A stretch of 64,000 nucleotides of DNA from Scenedesmus sp. ARA3 (Eukaryota; Chlorophyta; Chlorophyceae; Sphaeropleales; Scenedesmaceae). The DNA is taken from contig RWJK01001027.1 in NCBI GenBank assembly GCA_004335835.1, forward strand, positions 3,618 to 67,617, given 5' to 3'. The position numbers and the translations under genes are program-made. Shown here piece by piece: positions 27,885 through 41,718 of the stretch (positions are counted from its first letter, which is position 1; each line of letters starts with the position of its first letter). The notes beneath the pieces were generated by a model. It was given only the letters and a program-made list of their open reading frames with translations, was not told the DNA's origin and ran no database searches.

Positions 27885-29136
27885 ATGCTGGAAAGTGCCT
27901 CAATCCCCTGCAGTGCGGTGATGCTGCAGCTGCTGCGGTAATCCCATGTGACGCCTCGCACAGCCACTGCAGGGCACAGCAGCGAGCACAACAGAAGACA
28001 GCAGGCATGCCATAAGAGAAGGAAGGCTATATTTTATGACAGTGAAAGAGAGAGTGGGAGCTTATGTTGTGACATGGGAAGCCGCTTCATGTCAGTAGCC
28101 CGAACAGTGCAAACAGCTGCAAGTACCAGACATGATGTGTTGAGTGCCTGATGCCAAACACACTCAGAATTGAAAGGAAACACCATACACACTTACGTCT
28201 GCTGTGGCCGACAGCGGGCTGGTGTTCACCAAGCAGCAGCTCACAGAAGGAGAAGCTGTGTAGCCTGCTGTCAACCTCGCTCAGGCTAGCAGCCAGCTGA
28301 CTTATGCCTTCCCTTGGGCCTCTGACACCTCCCAGCACTGACAACTCCAGCTGCTGCAGATGTGGCAGATGCAGCAGCACCGCTTGCAGCAGCTGCTGCA
28401 GCGCCGCTACGCTCCAAAGAGCATGTGCAGGATGATGTTCCCCAGAGGCTGTAGCTGCTGTGCCCTGCAGCCGCTGCAAGCCAACAGGCACCAGCAGCAG
28501 CTGCAACACCTGCAGCGGCTGAGAGCAGCTGCTGGCGGTGTTTCCAGCAGCAGTATGGCAGCCACCACCTGCTGCTGCTGCTGCTGCAGAAGCAGCTGCT
28601 GCTGACAGCTCTGCGCGCAGTGCTGCCAGCTGCTGTGCGTGCTCCTGCTGATCAGCTGGCCACAGCACTGGCAGCGTTAGGCGCTTGATCTCTGGCAGTT
28701 GCAGCAAGTACGGCAGCCACTTCCTGCCCAGCACTGCAGCTCCCTTCATCTCCACAAAATCAGGACAGCTGGCAGTGCACGGCCCAGGGCTGTGCCACCT
28801 GACCTGGCTGCTGCCGCTGCTGCTGCTGCTGGTGTGCATCTGCTGGTTCAACTGCACCCAAAAGGGGCCGCTGCTGCCAGCGCTGCTTGGCTGCAGAGTG
28901 AAGCTGGTGAGGTTTGCCTGGTGCAACAGCAGTGTGGCAGCCAAGCTGCTTGCTGGAAAATCTGCAGCACTCTGTATGCTACTGCAGGTGAGCTCGCCAT
29001 GTGGGTGTGGCTGCTGCTGACTGGTCTCATCCCTAGCTGTGGCTGCGTGTGCATATGTAACAGTAAAAGCAGGCATCTGCTGCACAAACTCGCGCTGCTG
29101 CAGCAGGCTGCAAGACAACAGCAGCAGCTCCGGCAA

Positions 29137-29168
<32 letters not shown>

Positions 29169-29896
29169 CCGCCATCCAGTGTGGGGTAGCAAGCAGTAAT
29201 AGTTGGGCCTCTGGCAGCAGCATGTTTTGCGCCCTGCCCTGCTGCTGGTACTGCTGCCACAGCTGCAGCAGCGGCCAGTCGCAGTGTGTGCACTCTGCCT
29301 CCTGCACAGGTGCCGCAGCTGCTACGGCAGCCTCAGCTGCTACGGCAGCCTCAGCTGCTACAGCAGCCTCAGCTGCTGAAGTGAAGTGTGCTGCTGTTGC
29401 GCCGCTTGCAGCTGAAGCAGCAGCAGCTCCAACTGCGCCTGCTGCTGCTGCTTCTGCTGCTGCCGCACCAACTTGTCGCCTGACCACTGCAGCCACAACC
29501 TCTTCTGCAGGCAGGACTATCAAAATAGGCTGTGGGAAGGTAGCTGGCAGCAGCGCGCGCAGCTGGCTGCTTGTGCCGCGCAAGCTGCGGCAAGCTGCGC
29601 CCTGATCCCATGTAGCCTCTGCAATGGCCTGCACACAGACACAGCCATGCAGGCAACACTCACTGTCACTCCTGAGCTGCTGTTTGTGCTGTTGATGCGG
29701 CAATAAGGTTGTGCTCTGCTGCTGTCGGATGCAGCACAGACCGGGCATGGATGCATATGTGCATGCATATGTGCGTGCATGCATGCATAGCCCAACTGTA
29801 GCAATGTGTTTGCTTGTGTTGATGACCACTTGCCTTCAGAATCTCTGGTGCAGTGATGCTCAGCATGCTGGTAGTTTGCTCCTCCTCATCGCTCAT
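25770..29896 (-). CDS. Large LRR-like protein of unknown function (Gln/Ala/Ser-rich)
   Basis: Model: exons 29896-29834, 29628-28197, 27966-26504 and 26214-25770; 1133 residues once the single N at 27021 is ignored. It starts MSDEEEQTTSMLSITAPEILK. Exon 2 follows a GC-AG intron (AAG|GCAAGT). Scattered leucine-rich segments of the type LP.L..L.L, with spacing of 20-30 residues (LLQLPEIKRLTLP, LPHLQQLELSVLG, CMPQLQQLHLINSR, RMPQLRKLEAF), suggest an irregular LRR solenoid like those of plant F-box/LRR proteins. No F-box, kinase or signal peptide is seen. The C-terminus (QHLLQAARYARQV...EFVYPP) looks helical. A run of four EAAVAA units comes from an 18-bp tandem repeat at 29320-29385. No exon-edge copies are seen in its introns. 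Scaffold or adaptor function is only a guess. Confidence 0.6.
27021..27021. other. Single ambiguous base that breaks the LRR-like reading frame
   Basis: An isolated N interrupts exon 3. With the N counted, the frame ahead of it reaches TGA about 18 nt later, while the frame behind it is the one that continues into the well-formed LRR segment AGEYAAELMHARYEV. Skipping the N joins them without a stop. It is most likely a consensus artefact in a (GCN)n stretch. Confidence 0.8.
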
Positions 29897-30295
29897 TTTT
29901 AGATTATTATCAACTCGAAGCTTCAGGGAGTGCAGGTGCTGTCAAAAACAACCACCAAGCCAACAGGCAAAACTGAAAAAAGAGGGTGGGTAGCTGTTGC
30001 CTCCTCTGCAAGCATATGCACTTGCAGGAAAGCATCCCAAAGGTGCAAGGTGGCAGAAAATTCTGCCATCATGCAGAGTCTGACACCCAGGTGGCTACTA
30101 GGCGAATCCTGCCACTGCCCTGAGGGGCCCTGCCCTACTGCACTACACCCTGTTACTTGCCCGCCTGGCTTCTGGTGCTGCTGCCCCTTATGCTGCGCCG
30201 TGGCACCATGTTCTTCCCTCTTCGTGCTAATCCTTAACTGGACCAAGCATTCGCTGCCGAGACGCCACCATCCGTGCTCGGCAAACTCCTGCAAA
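29897..30295. promoter_or_regulatory. Divergent promoter region, LRR-like gene / ribosomal protein uS11
   Basis: Only 399 bp separate the two start codons, so the genes must share this region for initiation. The uS11 start has a strong context (CAAAATGGCC). TCTTCCCTCTTCG near 30213 is pyrimidine-rich, as at transcription starts of ribosomal protein genes, but no firm element can be named. Confidence 0.5.
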
Positions 30296-31910
<1,615 letters not shown>

Positions 31911-32220
31911 GCAGCTGCAGCAGCAGCAGCCATGGCAGCAGCAGCAGCAGTGCACCGAGCAGCAGCAGCTGCTGGTGCTGGTTGCACTGCTGCTGGGCCA
32001 TGGAGGCGCGCCGGCTGTGCTGCATCTGTTTCCGCTGGCTGGCGGTTGCTGCAGCTTGTTGCAGCAGCAGCTGGCAGCGGCAGCCTAGGGCGGTGCCGTG
32101 CTGCAGTAGCAGTGGCAGCAGCGGCGTAGGTTGCGGCAGCAGCGCAGTGTGGGCGTGGCTTGAGATGTGACAGTGAAGCGCGCGTGTGTTGCAGCCGTTT
32201 GGCAGCAGCCTCGCGTTCTG

Positions 32221-32225
32221 TGTAA
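32221..32225 (+). promoter_or_regulatory. Candidate poly(A) signal TGTAA of uS11
   Basis: TGTAA lies 310 nt past the uS11 stop and before the start of the next plus-strand gene, a plausible chlorophyte 3' UTR length. Confidence 0.5.
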
Positions 32226-32644
32226 TCAGTGAAGTTGTGTCCAGGGCGCTTCTGATTCGCAAGCACTTACTTGTAGCCCGTTGAGCAGCAACTTGCTATT
32301 GCTTGAAGCCGTGACACTGCTTATGCAGCAACATGCTTTGCACAGCATTGGCTGCAACCACCCGCAGTGCAGATATGTTCCACTTCTGTCTCTCAGCAGG
32401 CACGTTTGAACATGCATGCACAACAGCTAAACCTGCTTTACGGACTTGAATCTGCATGGAAGTTCCCTTCAAATTCAGGGAGCCCTGTGGGCTTGCCCAG
32501 CGCAACCAGAACCAACTGACCCAGGCATCAGAGTTGCGAAACCCTGGAGTGACTAACATGGGTCGGTCATACACGGTGGAATACGTAAGGCATGTGGAGC
32601 GATGCTGATGATATTCTGTGACTTATTCTAGCACATCAGCGCCA

Positions 32645-33037
32645 ATGAGCCTCCTGCAGGGTCAAGTGCCTCGCTCAAGTGCTGCATGTCGAAGAGCAGC
32701 AGCCGGACCTCCTGTCTCGCCTTCTGTTGCTAGAGGTCAACGTGGTCAACGCTTATATAACATACGCATAAGCCGGTTGCGATCGAAACAGTCGGATGAT
32801 ACGGAGGCAGTGCCAGTAGACCCTCTGCTGGGTGCCCTCACTGCTATTGGGCTGTCAGGCACGATTGCAGTAGTTGGCAGTACGCTGTGCGGCTACCAGA
32901 TATTCAACACATTCAAATGGGACCAAGCAGCAGATGTCCTGCTGGCCCTGCAGATCAGCGGCGTACTTGTACTGCTGGAGGCCGTGCTGTTCCTACCCAG
33001 CTACAGCATACCTGCGTCACTGACTGCTACAGCAACA

Positions 33038-33076
<39 letters not shown>

Positions 33077-33219
33077 TCGCAGCCGCAGATGCAGCTGGTT
33101 GACATGGCAGCAGTGAAGGCAGCTGGCGTATGGAGCAGCGACAGCTGGCTGCTGCTGCTGGCGCTGTACCGAGCCGTGCTGCGGAGGCCGACTGTGGAGC
33201 AGATACCCCAGCAGGTGAG

Positions 33220-33252
<33 letters not shown>

Positions 33253-34125
33253 CGGCTGTGCAAGGCTGGATGCTTTCCACCCTGATGTTCAGAAAAGGTG
33301 GGAATTAAGCAACTGCAAACCATGTGAAGCAGCCAGCAGGACAAGCACGTTGGCGCATCTGACCAACACGGCTTGTGCCGCAGTCCCGCACACCCTTAGC
33401 ACACTATCATGCCTGTGTACACGTGCGGGTGCTGCGCATACACACCCACTCCAGTGTTGCTTGCTGATGCTCACCACTTGTTGCGTGAGTCAGACTGCAT
33501 CCAGTCAACCAATGCCACTTGCATCCTGTACCCCTGCCGCCCCTAACTGTTCTTGTCGGTGCTGCAGGTGCGGCTGGGCCTTCTGGTTGCGCGTGAGACC
33601 TCCAAGGAGGTGCTGCAGCTCAGCAGCTGTCACTTGATTCAATCTCACTCCACCCTTACCAGGACACCTGTGTTGTGTTTGTTGCTTTGCCTTACTGCTG
33701 CAGGTGCGGCTGGGCCTGCTGGTTACACGAGAAACATGCAAGGAGCTGCACATTCACTTTCAACAACAACTTGATGAGTTACAACACCAATGCCATGGAT
33801 CATGTGCCGTACTGTGCTTCGCTGCAGGTGCGGCTGGGCCTCCTGCTGGCGCGAGAAAGCTCCAAAGAGCTGTTGCAGCGAGGCTTCGTGCTGACAGCCC
33901 TAGCACGCTGGATAACAGACAGATGTTACGAGGCAGGGCTTGATGACACGTTAGTTTTAAGCCCCGGGGGTTTAGAGCTGAGTCTGACGCAGGTGGGCCT
34001 GTGGGGGGCTTCGCTTGTGGCTACTGCGCTGTGTGCGCCGGCTGCGTTCTTGGCGGCTGAGGAAGCAGCGGAGAGCGTCAGCGGCGCGCTGCTGCTGCGG
34101 ACGGATGTGGGGCAGGCGGTGGCTG

Positions 34126-34170
<45 letters not shown>

Positions 34171-34644
34171 AGAATAGCCAGGCAGATGCAGAAAACAGCA
34201 GCAGCAGCAGCAGCAGCGGCAGCAGCAGCAGCAGCAGAGAAGCTGCAGCTAGTGCAGCTGCAGCTGGTGACCGGCAGCAGGCAACGCTAGCAGCACTGCT
34301 GGGAGAGGCACAGGACAGCAGCAAACAGCAGCAACACCAATCAGCTGCTGCAGAACCCCAGTCACACGATGCTAGTGACAGTGAAAGTGACAGTGATGAC
34401 GATAAGCTAGACCCACTTGTGCTTGAGTACAGGCTGTTCAAAGTGACAGAGGAGTGTGTGGGCAGCGCGCCATCCCGCATTGCATACGGCCTCACTTTTT
34501 CAAAGGAGTTGGCTCGCATCATGCTGGCGAATGTGGGCTTTGTTGCCACTGGCGGCAACTTGGCTGCCACTTGGGCTGCTAGCTTGGCGCTGAATGGACT
34601 GCTGCTGCTATATGGTGGGCTGGCTGCGCCTGGGCAGCGGCAGC

Positions 34645-34658
<14 letters not shown>
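32645..34658 (+). CDS. Unrecognised membrane protein, possibly plastid-targeted
   Basis: Model: exons 32645-33214 and 33828-34658, phase 0, 466 residues (an in-frame Met at 32618 would add nine). Residues 1-~45 are rich in Ser, Ala and Arg (MSLLQGQVPRSSAACRRAAAG), as in a chloroplast transit peptide. Hydrophobic segments at about 55-80 (LTAIGLSGTIAVVGSTLCGY), 90-115 (LALQISGVLVLLEAVLFLP), ~260 (VGLWGASLVATALCAPAAF) and the C-terminus (AATWAASLALNGLLLLYGG) suggest several membrane spans. Two Ser/Gln runs and an acidic Ser/Asp block (DSESDSDDDK) lie between. I know no family for it. The second exon is preceded by two decayed copies of its own start, the 3' end is duplicated downstream, and a damaged partial copy lies at 42.3 kb. 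Confidence 0.62.
33568..33775 (+). repeat. Two upstream copies of exon 2 start of the 32.6-kb gene
   Basis: CTGCAG|GTGCGGCTGGGCC begins at 33568, 33704 and, as the real exon, 33828 (periods 136 and 124 bp). Each copy reads VRLGLL(V/L)(A/T)RE(T/S).KE before diverging. Confidence 0.88.
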
Positions 34659-34676
<18 letters not shown>

Positions 34677-34715
34677 GGCGCTGGAGAAGCCAGCAGATCC
34701 AAGTAGCTAGCTTGC

Positions 34716-34880
34716 AGCTCAGCGAAGGAGCTGGTGCGCATCATGCTTGCCAATGGCAGCTTTGTTGCCACTGGCGGCAACTTGGCTGCCACTTGGGCTG
34801 CCAGCTTGGCGCTGAATGGACTGCTGCTGCTGTATACTGGGCTGGCTGTGCCTGGTCAGCGGCAGCAGCAGCAATAGCAG
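34716..34880 (+). repeat. Duplicate of the 3' end of the 32.6-kb gene
   Basis: About 150 nt covering the last coding segment (ELARIMLANVGF...LLLLYGG) recur about 220 bp downstream, after the stop, at roughly 90% identity. The copy has an open frame through the same region but no splice link is evident. Confidence 0.8.
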
Positions 34881-36263
34881 CTGCAGCAGTAGCAGCTGCA
34901 GCAGCAGCTGGAGCAGCAGCAGCAGGGCGCTGGAGAGGCTGGCAAGCCCAAGTAGCTGGCTTGCAGCTTGGACCTGGGTCAATGATCAGATCAACCACCA
35001 GTTACTTGTAACCAACGTGCGACCTCCTATGCATTGGCCTCATATAAGGCATTCACTGTTGTTGCGGCTGCCAGGCAAGCAGAAACACATCGTATGCTAA
35101 GCATGGCTGGGCCGTTCACCCTGAGCTTCACATACCCTGCAAGTGCAGCAGCGCCTATTATAGGTGTGTACTTGTTGCTGGCTTGGTGAGGAAACTAGCT
35201 GAGCTGATGCCAAGATGTATGTTACACATTTAACCATTGCATTGCTCCTAAGATGTGCCCAGCCACACCACCTGGAAAAATCATGCAGGTAGCACTGTGT
35301 TTGCTTACCTTGTGGCATTGTGCGACCACATCGTCTGCACACGCTCCAAGGTGTTGCAATACACTTTTTCGTCATATTACATTGCTGCCGACTCACAGCA
35401 TTGTAACCTGCCTGTGACCATTACGCCAACTCAGTGCAACACTGTTATAACGGTATCCAGTAGCGTAGTGCCTCAGGCTGACTCTTTGATACAGCAAGCA
35501 TAAACACAGGAGCTCTAGGCTGACTCTTTGACACCATTCCATCCTGAACTCAGAACTCAATGCAAGATGTGGCTGTATCACTTCACGTCCCGAAGCTCAC
35601 AGTCACAAAACAACCAACAGTGAAGTCTTTCTGTCAGCTCTTTGTGTCACACACTAGTAGCCTAGCAATTCACCCCCACCCAAAAGATATTTTTCTCTCG
35701 CCATCACACGACAAAACTATCACAAAACAACCAACAGGCAACGCTAGGAAAAGCCACAGTCAAGCATGCAAATAGGCACAGAGCCACACCAACCAGGGAC
35801 ATGCAGATGCAATCGATGCAGCACAGCTGTGGTAACAGCATGTACTCACACATTCCAGCCTGACATGAGAAACCGTTTCTGGCCAAGCTCCACTCAAACA
35901 GAAGAAATGCAGACAAAAACCCAGCAGACCCTCAGTCTTCATCACAGATATTTGTACTGATGTAAGCACAAAGTATTCAAGCTCATGACCGCAGACGCTG
36001 ACAACGCGCATGTAGGGGTTGGGTGCAGAACTTTGCACTTTTTCACAGAAAGACAGCCAGACAGGAAACGATAAGGACGTTCCCCAGACAGCTGTAACTT
36101 TGGTCAACCTATCCAACTGAGTTATGCTGCGAGCGTGCTGGCGATAAAGCAGGGCATGTGGTCGCTCAGGGTTCAGTGACCACAGAGCAGGACACAGCAG
36201 AGAGCTGCCAATCACAGACTACATGCAGGCCGTTAAGGTTCAATGACCCAACAGTCCAACAAC
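34881..36263. other. Intergenic between convergent genes
   Basis: No supported gene. TGTAA at 35007-35011 suits the plus-strand gene (about 350 nt past its stop). TTACA at about 35379 could serve the minus-strand dynamin A. The paired text GACTCTTTGA(T/C)AC occurs twice near 35480 and 35522. Confidence 0.45.
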
Positions 36264-37411
36264 CTAGAAACTCTCAAGGATTTTCCTTACTTTCTGCAGC
36301 TGCTTCAGCTGCCGCTGCAGGTGCGCACGCAGTCCAGCAGTGGAGGCGTCCTCAGCCATCAGCTGCTCTGCTGTAGGCTGCTGCGGAGCCTCTCCAACTT
36401 CATCCTCGCCTGCTGCTGCAGCTTCCTCAAGTGCCGCGCCATCAGCTACTCCATGTGTTGAGGCCGCTGCTGCGCGCTTGACCAGCAGCTCGTCCAGCTC
36501 CTTGCAGTAGCGCCGCAACAGGAAGTGCTTCAGGTGCAGCTGGACTTCGTCGATCACACGCTTGCTGGCCACTTTGAAGTAGGCCAGCGTGCCAGCAATC
36601 ATCCGTAGCAAGCCCTCCTGTCCTTCTGACTTCTGCAGGATGTTTGAAAGGTGGGTATTGCAGGCGTGTGGGTAGGCTGGTGAGTGCACTCTTAGGCCTA
36701 TACAGGCATGTTCTCGTCGTCCTTGAAATTCAGCAGGGAAGAGCATGGGCTGCAGCAGGCTTGCCTGCTTCTAATGCGTAGGACTTGTATGATTGTAACA
36801 GATTGGTGTGGCTTACGCAACTGAGCGGCAGCTACTGACCCATCCAACCCAGCCGACTGTGTTGTCGCACCTGCTTCTTCTGAGCTAGAAGCAGCTCCAG
36901 CTCCTCCATGGTGATGCTGCTGCCGGCTGCCGCCAAGTAGACCAGCGCCTGTTTCAGGTGTTGCTGTTGATTGGTGTTGTCCGTGTCGCTGCTATCGCCG
37001 TACATGCGCTCTGTGAGCATGTCCAGGAAGCGCTGCATGCTGTCTGTGAAGTAGTGGTCGTTCTGCAGGGCAGCATGACACCAGCACGGCAATAACAACC
37101 GGCATCCATGCAAGCACAGACAACAGTCTGCTTGCGGGACCATGTGCTTATACACATCCAGTTCGAGATCAGTGCCCACATCTTGCATAGCATATGCAAT
37201 ACATGCCTGGGCCATGCTGCATGGGGACTTGTTCATGAAGTGCCTGCAGACACGGCGGCTGCGATTCAGCTTGAAGCACTATCCTGCAACAGGCAGGGCT
37301 ACAGGCCCCCACCTGTGTCCATGTATCTTCACGCTCCATGGCCATGAGGTGATCCACGCGCTGCAGGGTGTCCTGCTTCAGTGCCTGCAGCACCTCGTAC
37401 AGCGGGCCCCT

Positions 37412-37466
<55 letters not shown>

Positions 37467-40400
37467 CAGCTGCAGCATCACAACCACAGCCATACTCACA
37501 AGGCTACAGCATTCATGAGCACCAGTTAATCTTGACCCGCTACCTTTTCCTGTCAGCACCGGGACAGCAACAAGCCACGTCACATCACCATGCTGCCAGG
37601 AATACATTATGTTACGTTATGTTACATGCTCCACTCAACAAGGAGAGGGAACCCCAATCAGGAGCCAACGAGAGGCTCAGGGGGAGAGTAAACATCAAAC
37701 AACAGCTCATCATCATCATTAGAGACACCTGACGTAACAACAGCACACACATGCGTGCTGGCCCTCTGCCGCCACCCACCTGATGTGTGCCTCAGCCCTT
37801 GCAAACTGCCCAAAGTGCTGCTGCACCAGCCGCCCAGTCAGCTCCTGCAGCTCCTTTGCCACGTCACGCAGGCAGGTCTGTGCCGCAGCATCCCAGCGGC
37901 CCTTCAGGGGCTGCACCAGCGCCTGAACCACTTTGTAGGGGAGGAACTTTGGCAGCTCGCCTCTGCGGTACTTTTGGGCCAGCTCACGCACCCTGTCCAG
38001 CGTGATCGGGGCATCAGCAGCTGCTGCTGCTGCAGCGTGCTCGGGACGCAGCCAGAACTCCAGAGAGTCCTCATGCTGCTCCTCCCTGCTGCTGCCAGGC
38101 TCCTCAGCCTCTTCTGAGCTCTTGATCCACGTCCCCAAAGCCAAAAATCTGGTATACCTCACCTCACTGTCATCCTCACTGTCATCCTCATGGGCTGCAC
38201 TGATGCCATGCTTGCCTGGCAGCTGCACCTGGGGCCGTGCCCGCATCGCAGCTGATTTGAATGCACTGTAGTGGGTGTCTGCCGCCCTGAAGAACGCCAC
38301 GTCATCGTCCCTGCCCGCCACCGCGCCCTGCACTGAGTCGCTGAGGGCACGTAGCCGCCTGAAGGAGGCGGCGGCAGCTGCTGCTGCTGCGCATTGAGCT
38401 ATAGCGGTCCAACGCAAGGCGCAAGTTGTAACCAGCAGCAGCAGGTTGAGTGAGAAGCAGTGCCAGCAAGCAGCGAGAGCAGCAGGGCCACACAAGTCAG
38501 GGACGCAGAGCGCAGCGGCAGCAGCAGCCATGTGGCGGCCAAAACACGTTGAAAGAGACAACACTGAGATCCAGCAGGAGGTGCTGCCCCTGCGGTCTGC
38601 TTCAGCTGGTGTGCTGCCACGTATCCAGGTGAGTCAGCTGGCGGTACCTTTCTGCACATTGCCCTCGACAGTGTTGAAACAGACAGCATCATTGCAGTGT
38701 CGTGACATGTTGCCTCACCTGTGCCAGCCCCTGCTCCAGCGCATGCTTCATGCCTGGCAGCTCGCGCTGAGTCAGCGCCACCAGCTGCCTGCTCAGCTGC
38801 TGCCGCAGCGCACCCACACCAAAGCGCTCCCGCACTGTCGTTTTCAGCCGTGAGTCACTGCTGAAGAATGCGTCACTGTCGAAAAAATGTGCCTCCTTAT
38901 TGGCAGCTTCTACTGCACTCATGTTGTTGCTGATGTCCTTCTGTGAGGGGTTGACGACCACGTAGTAACCCAGGCGCAGCGGGTAGCTCTCACCCTGCGG
39001 CGGCAGCAGCAGCACATGACCCCAAGACCATGCCTTGTCCAGCTTGTTGTCACAGCCTGACAGCATATGCTGAAGCACTTTCATTGTAGCCATGAGGGGT
39101 GGGTGCCGCCTTGTCACAGCATGCTGCAACTAAAGGGTGACCATGGTGCATGGCATGTGCTCGGACTGTGCAGGGTGCTGCAAGCCACACTGGCCACACT
39201 GTGTCGTGTGACAGGTGCATGTTATGTGAATAGACGCATCGTGCCCGCCAAACCATCCCCACAACATCCGCATCCTCACCTGCAGCACAGGCAGCCAGGT
39301 GCCCTTCCTGACGCCACCTCGACCACGCACATGCAGCACGGGCAGGTGCAGTGTCCCTTCCCACCCCCACCCCCACCCCCACCCCCACCCTCACCTGCAG
39401 CACAGGTAGCCAGGTGTCGTGCGTGCCGAGCTCGATCATGTCGGCCTTGGTGAGCACGCCGATGGTGCGCCGCCCCTCCTTGTCTGCCTCACGCGCCAGC
39501 TGCACCACCAGCTGCAGAATATGTGGCGCAAACAAGATATGCGGCAGGACAGGCAGGGCAGGAGTTGTTGATGGTGAAGAGGATAAGGGTGGGTCACTAG
39601 GCATGGGTAGACAACTGCACTGCAGCTGACGTTCAAAACCCCATGGTTGAAGCTGCGTGGGAAAGTCTGACAGCTTACAGAGGAGCACTAGGGCAGCTCT
39701 TCTGCGCCCTCGTCGCGCACAGCTGCACCGCCAGCTGCAGAAAGACGAGCAGCGCTGCGCGCAAGGAGGCAGGCAGGGCAGGCCAGGCGGCCAAGGGGTT
39801 GAAGGCCGTGCATGGCTCCCAACAATGCAGCCTGATTGCCACAAACACACAAACAAACCACACCTGGTCGTTGTTGTTGTCTTTGCAAGTGTTGGCGGCC
39901 ACATCAAAACAACACCTCAGCAGAGCAACACACCACACAGCAACCATCACAAATACGCGCCAACCACCCCAAGATAGGCCTGGTAAGGGCCTAGTGCAAT
40001 GTTACCGCACCTGGTTGTCGATGTCGTCCTTGCAGGTGATAATTGCCACGATGATGGAGCGGCTGTTGGATATGTAGCGCCGCACCAGCGCCTGCACCAG
40101 CTCCACGTTGCTGCCGTTGTCGGCCTGCTCCGTCTGGATGATGCCGGGCAGATCAATCAGTGCCAAGTCCACATCAGCACCTGGCGGCGGCACAAATCAA
40201 GCAGCAGCAGCAACAAGGCATGCCAGTAGCGTTGGGGGAGGTGTCAGCAGCGAGTGTTGGTCTGCTGAGCTCTGGTAGTCGGCAGCAGCAACAGCAGCAG
40301 CAGCAGCAGCGTAGCACCTGGTGAACACCGCTTGACGCCGTTTAAGCGCAGCTGCTGCTGAGCCTAATATGGCTGGCACATCTTTGCTATGTATACCATG

Positions 40401-41718
40401 ACAAGCCAGAAGCATACGGTTAATCAAGCGCTTGTTGTGCAGCGACAGTCTATTGCTACATGCCCTCACACACATGTACCAGCTTGCGCGCACCTGTGAT
40501 CTCCAGCACCACCACGTTGCCCGTGAACTGCAGCTCGTCAACTCCCACCCGAGCTGCCATTCTGTATGTGAAAGTGCTGCCAGTCGCACCATCCGCTGAT
40601 GCTGTGGGGCTGCTGTCTGCATCTGCTGCTGCCACCCGTGCTGCCCTGTCAGCAGTGCCCACGTAGGTCTCCAGGGGATCACTGGGGTTGAGCAGTGCAC
40701 GCTGTGCTGCTGCGATGTAGTGGTGCAGCTGGTCCTTCTGGTCCTGGTTCAGGGCTTTGAAGGCCAGCTCTTTTGGCGCTGTCTCCAGCTGCTTGTTGTC
40801 CTTGCTGTACTCGCGGCGCAGCTTGATCTGGCAGTACCAGCTGGCCCCCGCAACAGTAGGGGGTGCTGTCGACAGCCGCACCTGCAGCGAGATTGGGAAA
40901 AGGCAGCAACAGCAGTGGCAGCGGCAGCAGCAGCAGCAGCAGCAACAGCATCACCAGCAGCATAAGGATCAGCAGCAGCAGCTGGCACAGCCAACACCTG
41001 CTACCCTGCAGTCATGGCTGTTGCAGACATCCTGCCAGCTGCTGCTGCAGCTGCTGCGTTGCGTACTGCAGGGCGTGACAGAAGCTGCAGTTAGACCACG
41101 CCACGTGGGGGGACCACATGCGTCAAGCAACAGCAGCTTGTGTATGTATGCACGCTCTTCACGTCATCATCATCATGGTACCCATCAAGCCATAGCATCA
41201 ACTTTATCGGCCCCGCGCCCCATTAGAACGGCGCTTTCTACGTAGCATGTGGGTGTGTCGACAATGGCCAGTACATCGCCGCCGCCCCTCATGCTACTGA
41301 GCGCTCTCCAACTATCCCCCTTACCTCAATGGGGCACTTGGTGCAGGTGCCTGCAGCTCGCGGCAGCCTCACACCACACAGCCGCTCCAGTAGGGATGAC
41401 TTGCCTGCAAGGCAGGTGATTAGTGCGTTGCGCGGATGTGCTGGTGCCGTATCTCTTAGGGCAAGGCAGACCAGCACAGTGCCTCAATAGCCAACACGAG
41501 GCACTGTTGCAGACATCGGCTACCACTTGCTGACAAAACCCTAAGCCCTGCTGTAGCCCACCTGCAGACTGGTTGCCGCACACCACCATGCAAGGCAGTT
41601 CCAGTTCGAATTGTGCCCCAGCATCACGCAGCTGGTTGTTCAGATCGATCAGCTTCCTTGCCTTCTCCTTGTACGCGGTCTTTGTGAAGGTTTCCGCACA
41701 GTTCTCAGCGTCCTCCAT
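36264..41718 (-). CDS. Mx-like dynamin GTPase, paralogue A
   Basis: Exons: 41718-41562, 41404-41325, 40881-40494, 40180-40011, 39511-39395, 38994-38719, ~38398-37780, 37409-37313, 37062-36871 and 36632-36264. The GTPase domain has G1 GNQSAGKSS, the TCTKCPIEVRLS switch-like segment typical of fungal/plant Mx-type dynamins, G3 DLPG and G4 TKAD. GYYVVVNPSQKD and LPGMKHALEQ follow, then the stalk and a C-terminal effector domain (LAYFKVASKRVIDEVQLHLKHFLL...RCKEL-type). There is no PH domain or transmembrane segment. Such proteins self-assemble and remodel or tether membranes. Exon 7 is odd: relative to paralogue B it lacks 25 nt near 38365, so its length is one base off the required phase and the frame entered from exon 6 soon stops. 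No alternative AG repairs this. It may be a sequence error or a real lesion. Confidence 0.78.
36690..36797. repeat. Dispersed repeat, copy 1 (in dynamin A intron 9)
   Basis: About 105 bp, from CTTAGGCCTATACAGGC to AATGCGTAGGACTTGTA, match 51143-51250 at roughly 75-80% in the same chromosomal orientation. Because the two dynamin genes are inverted, the element is antisense here and sense there, so it did not come along with the gene duplication. Confidence 0.75.
37410..37463. repeat. (CAG)n tract at the exon 8 acceptor of dynamin A
   Basis: About 17 perfect triplets, read as (CTG)n on the sense strand, directly abut the acceptor of exon 8. Paralogue B has the same arrangement at 51480-51532. 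Confidence 0.9.
39130..39394 (-). repeat. Copies of dynamin A exon 5 end with donor, and a (CCCCCA)n tract
   Basis: The text CACCTGCAGCACAGGCAGCCAGGTG (end of exon 5 with donor, complemented) recurs near 39279-39302, with a shorter one near 39328. A run of about six CCCCCA units lies at 39358-39390, immediately after the real donor. Confidence 0.65.

Noticed and set aside
34015..34290. Alternative frame in the 32.6-kb gene
   Set aside because: It is a shadow of the Ser/Gln tracts and does not connect to exon 1.
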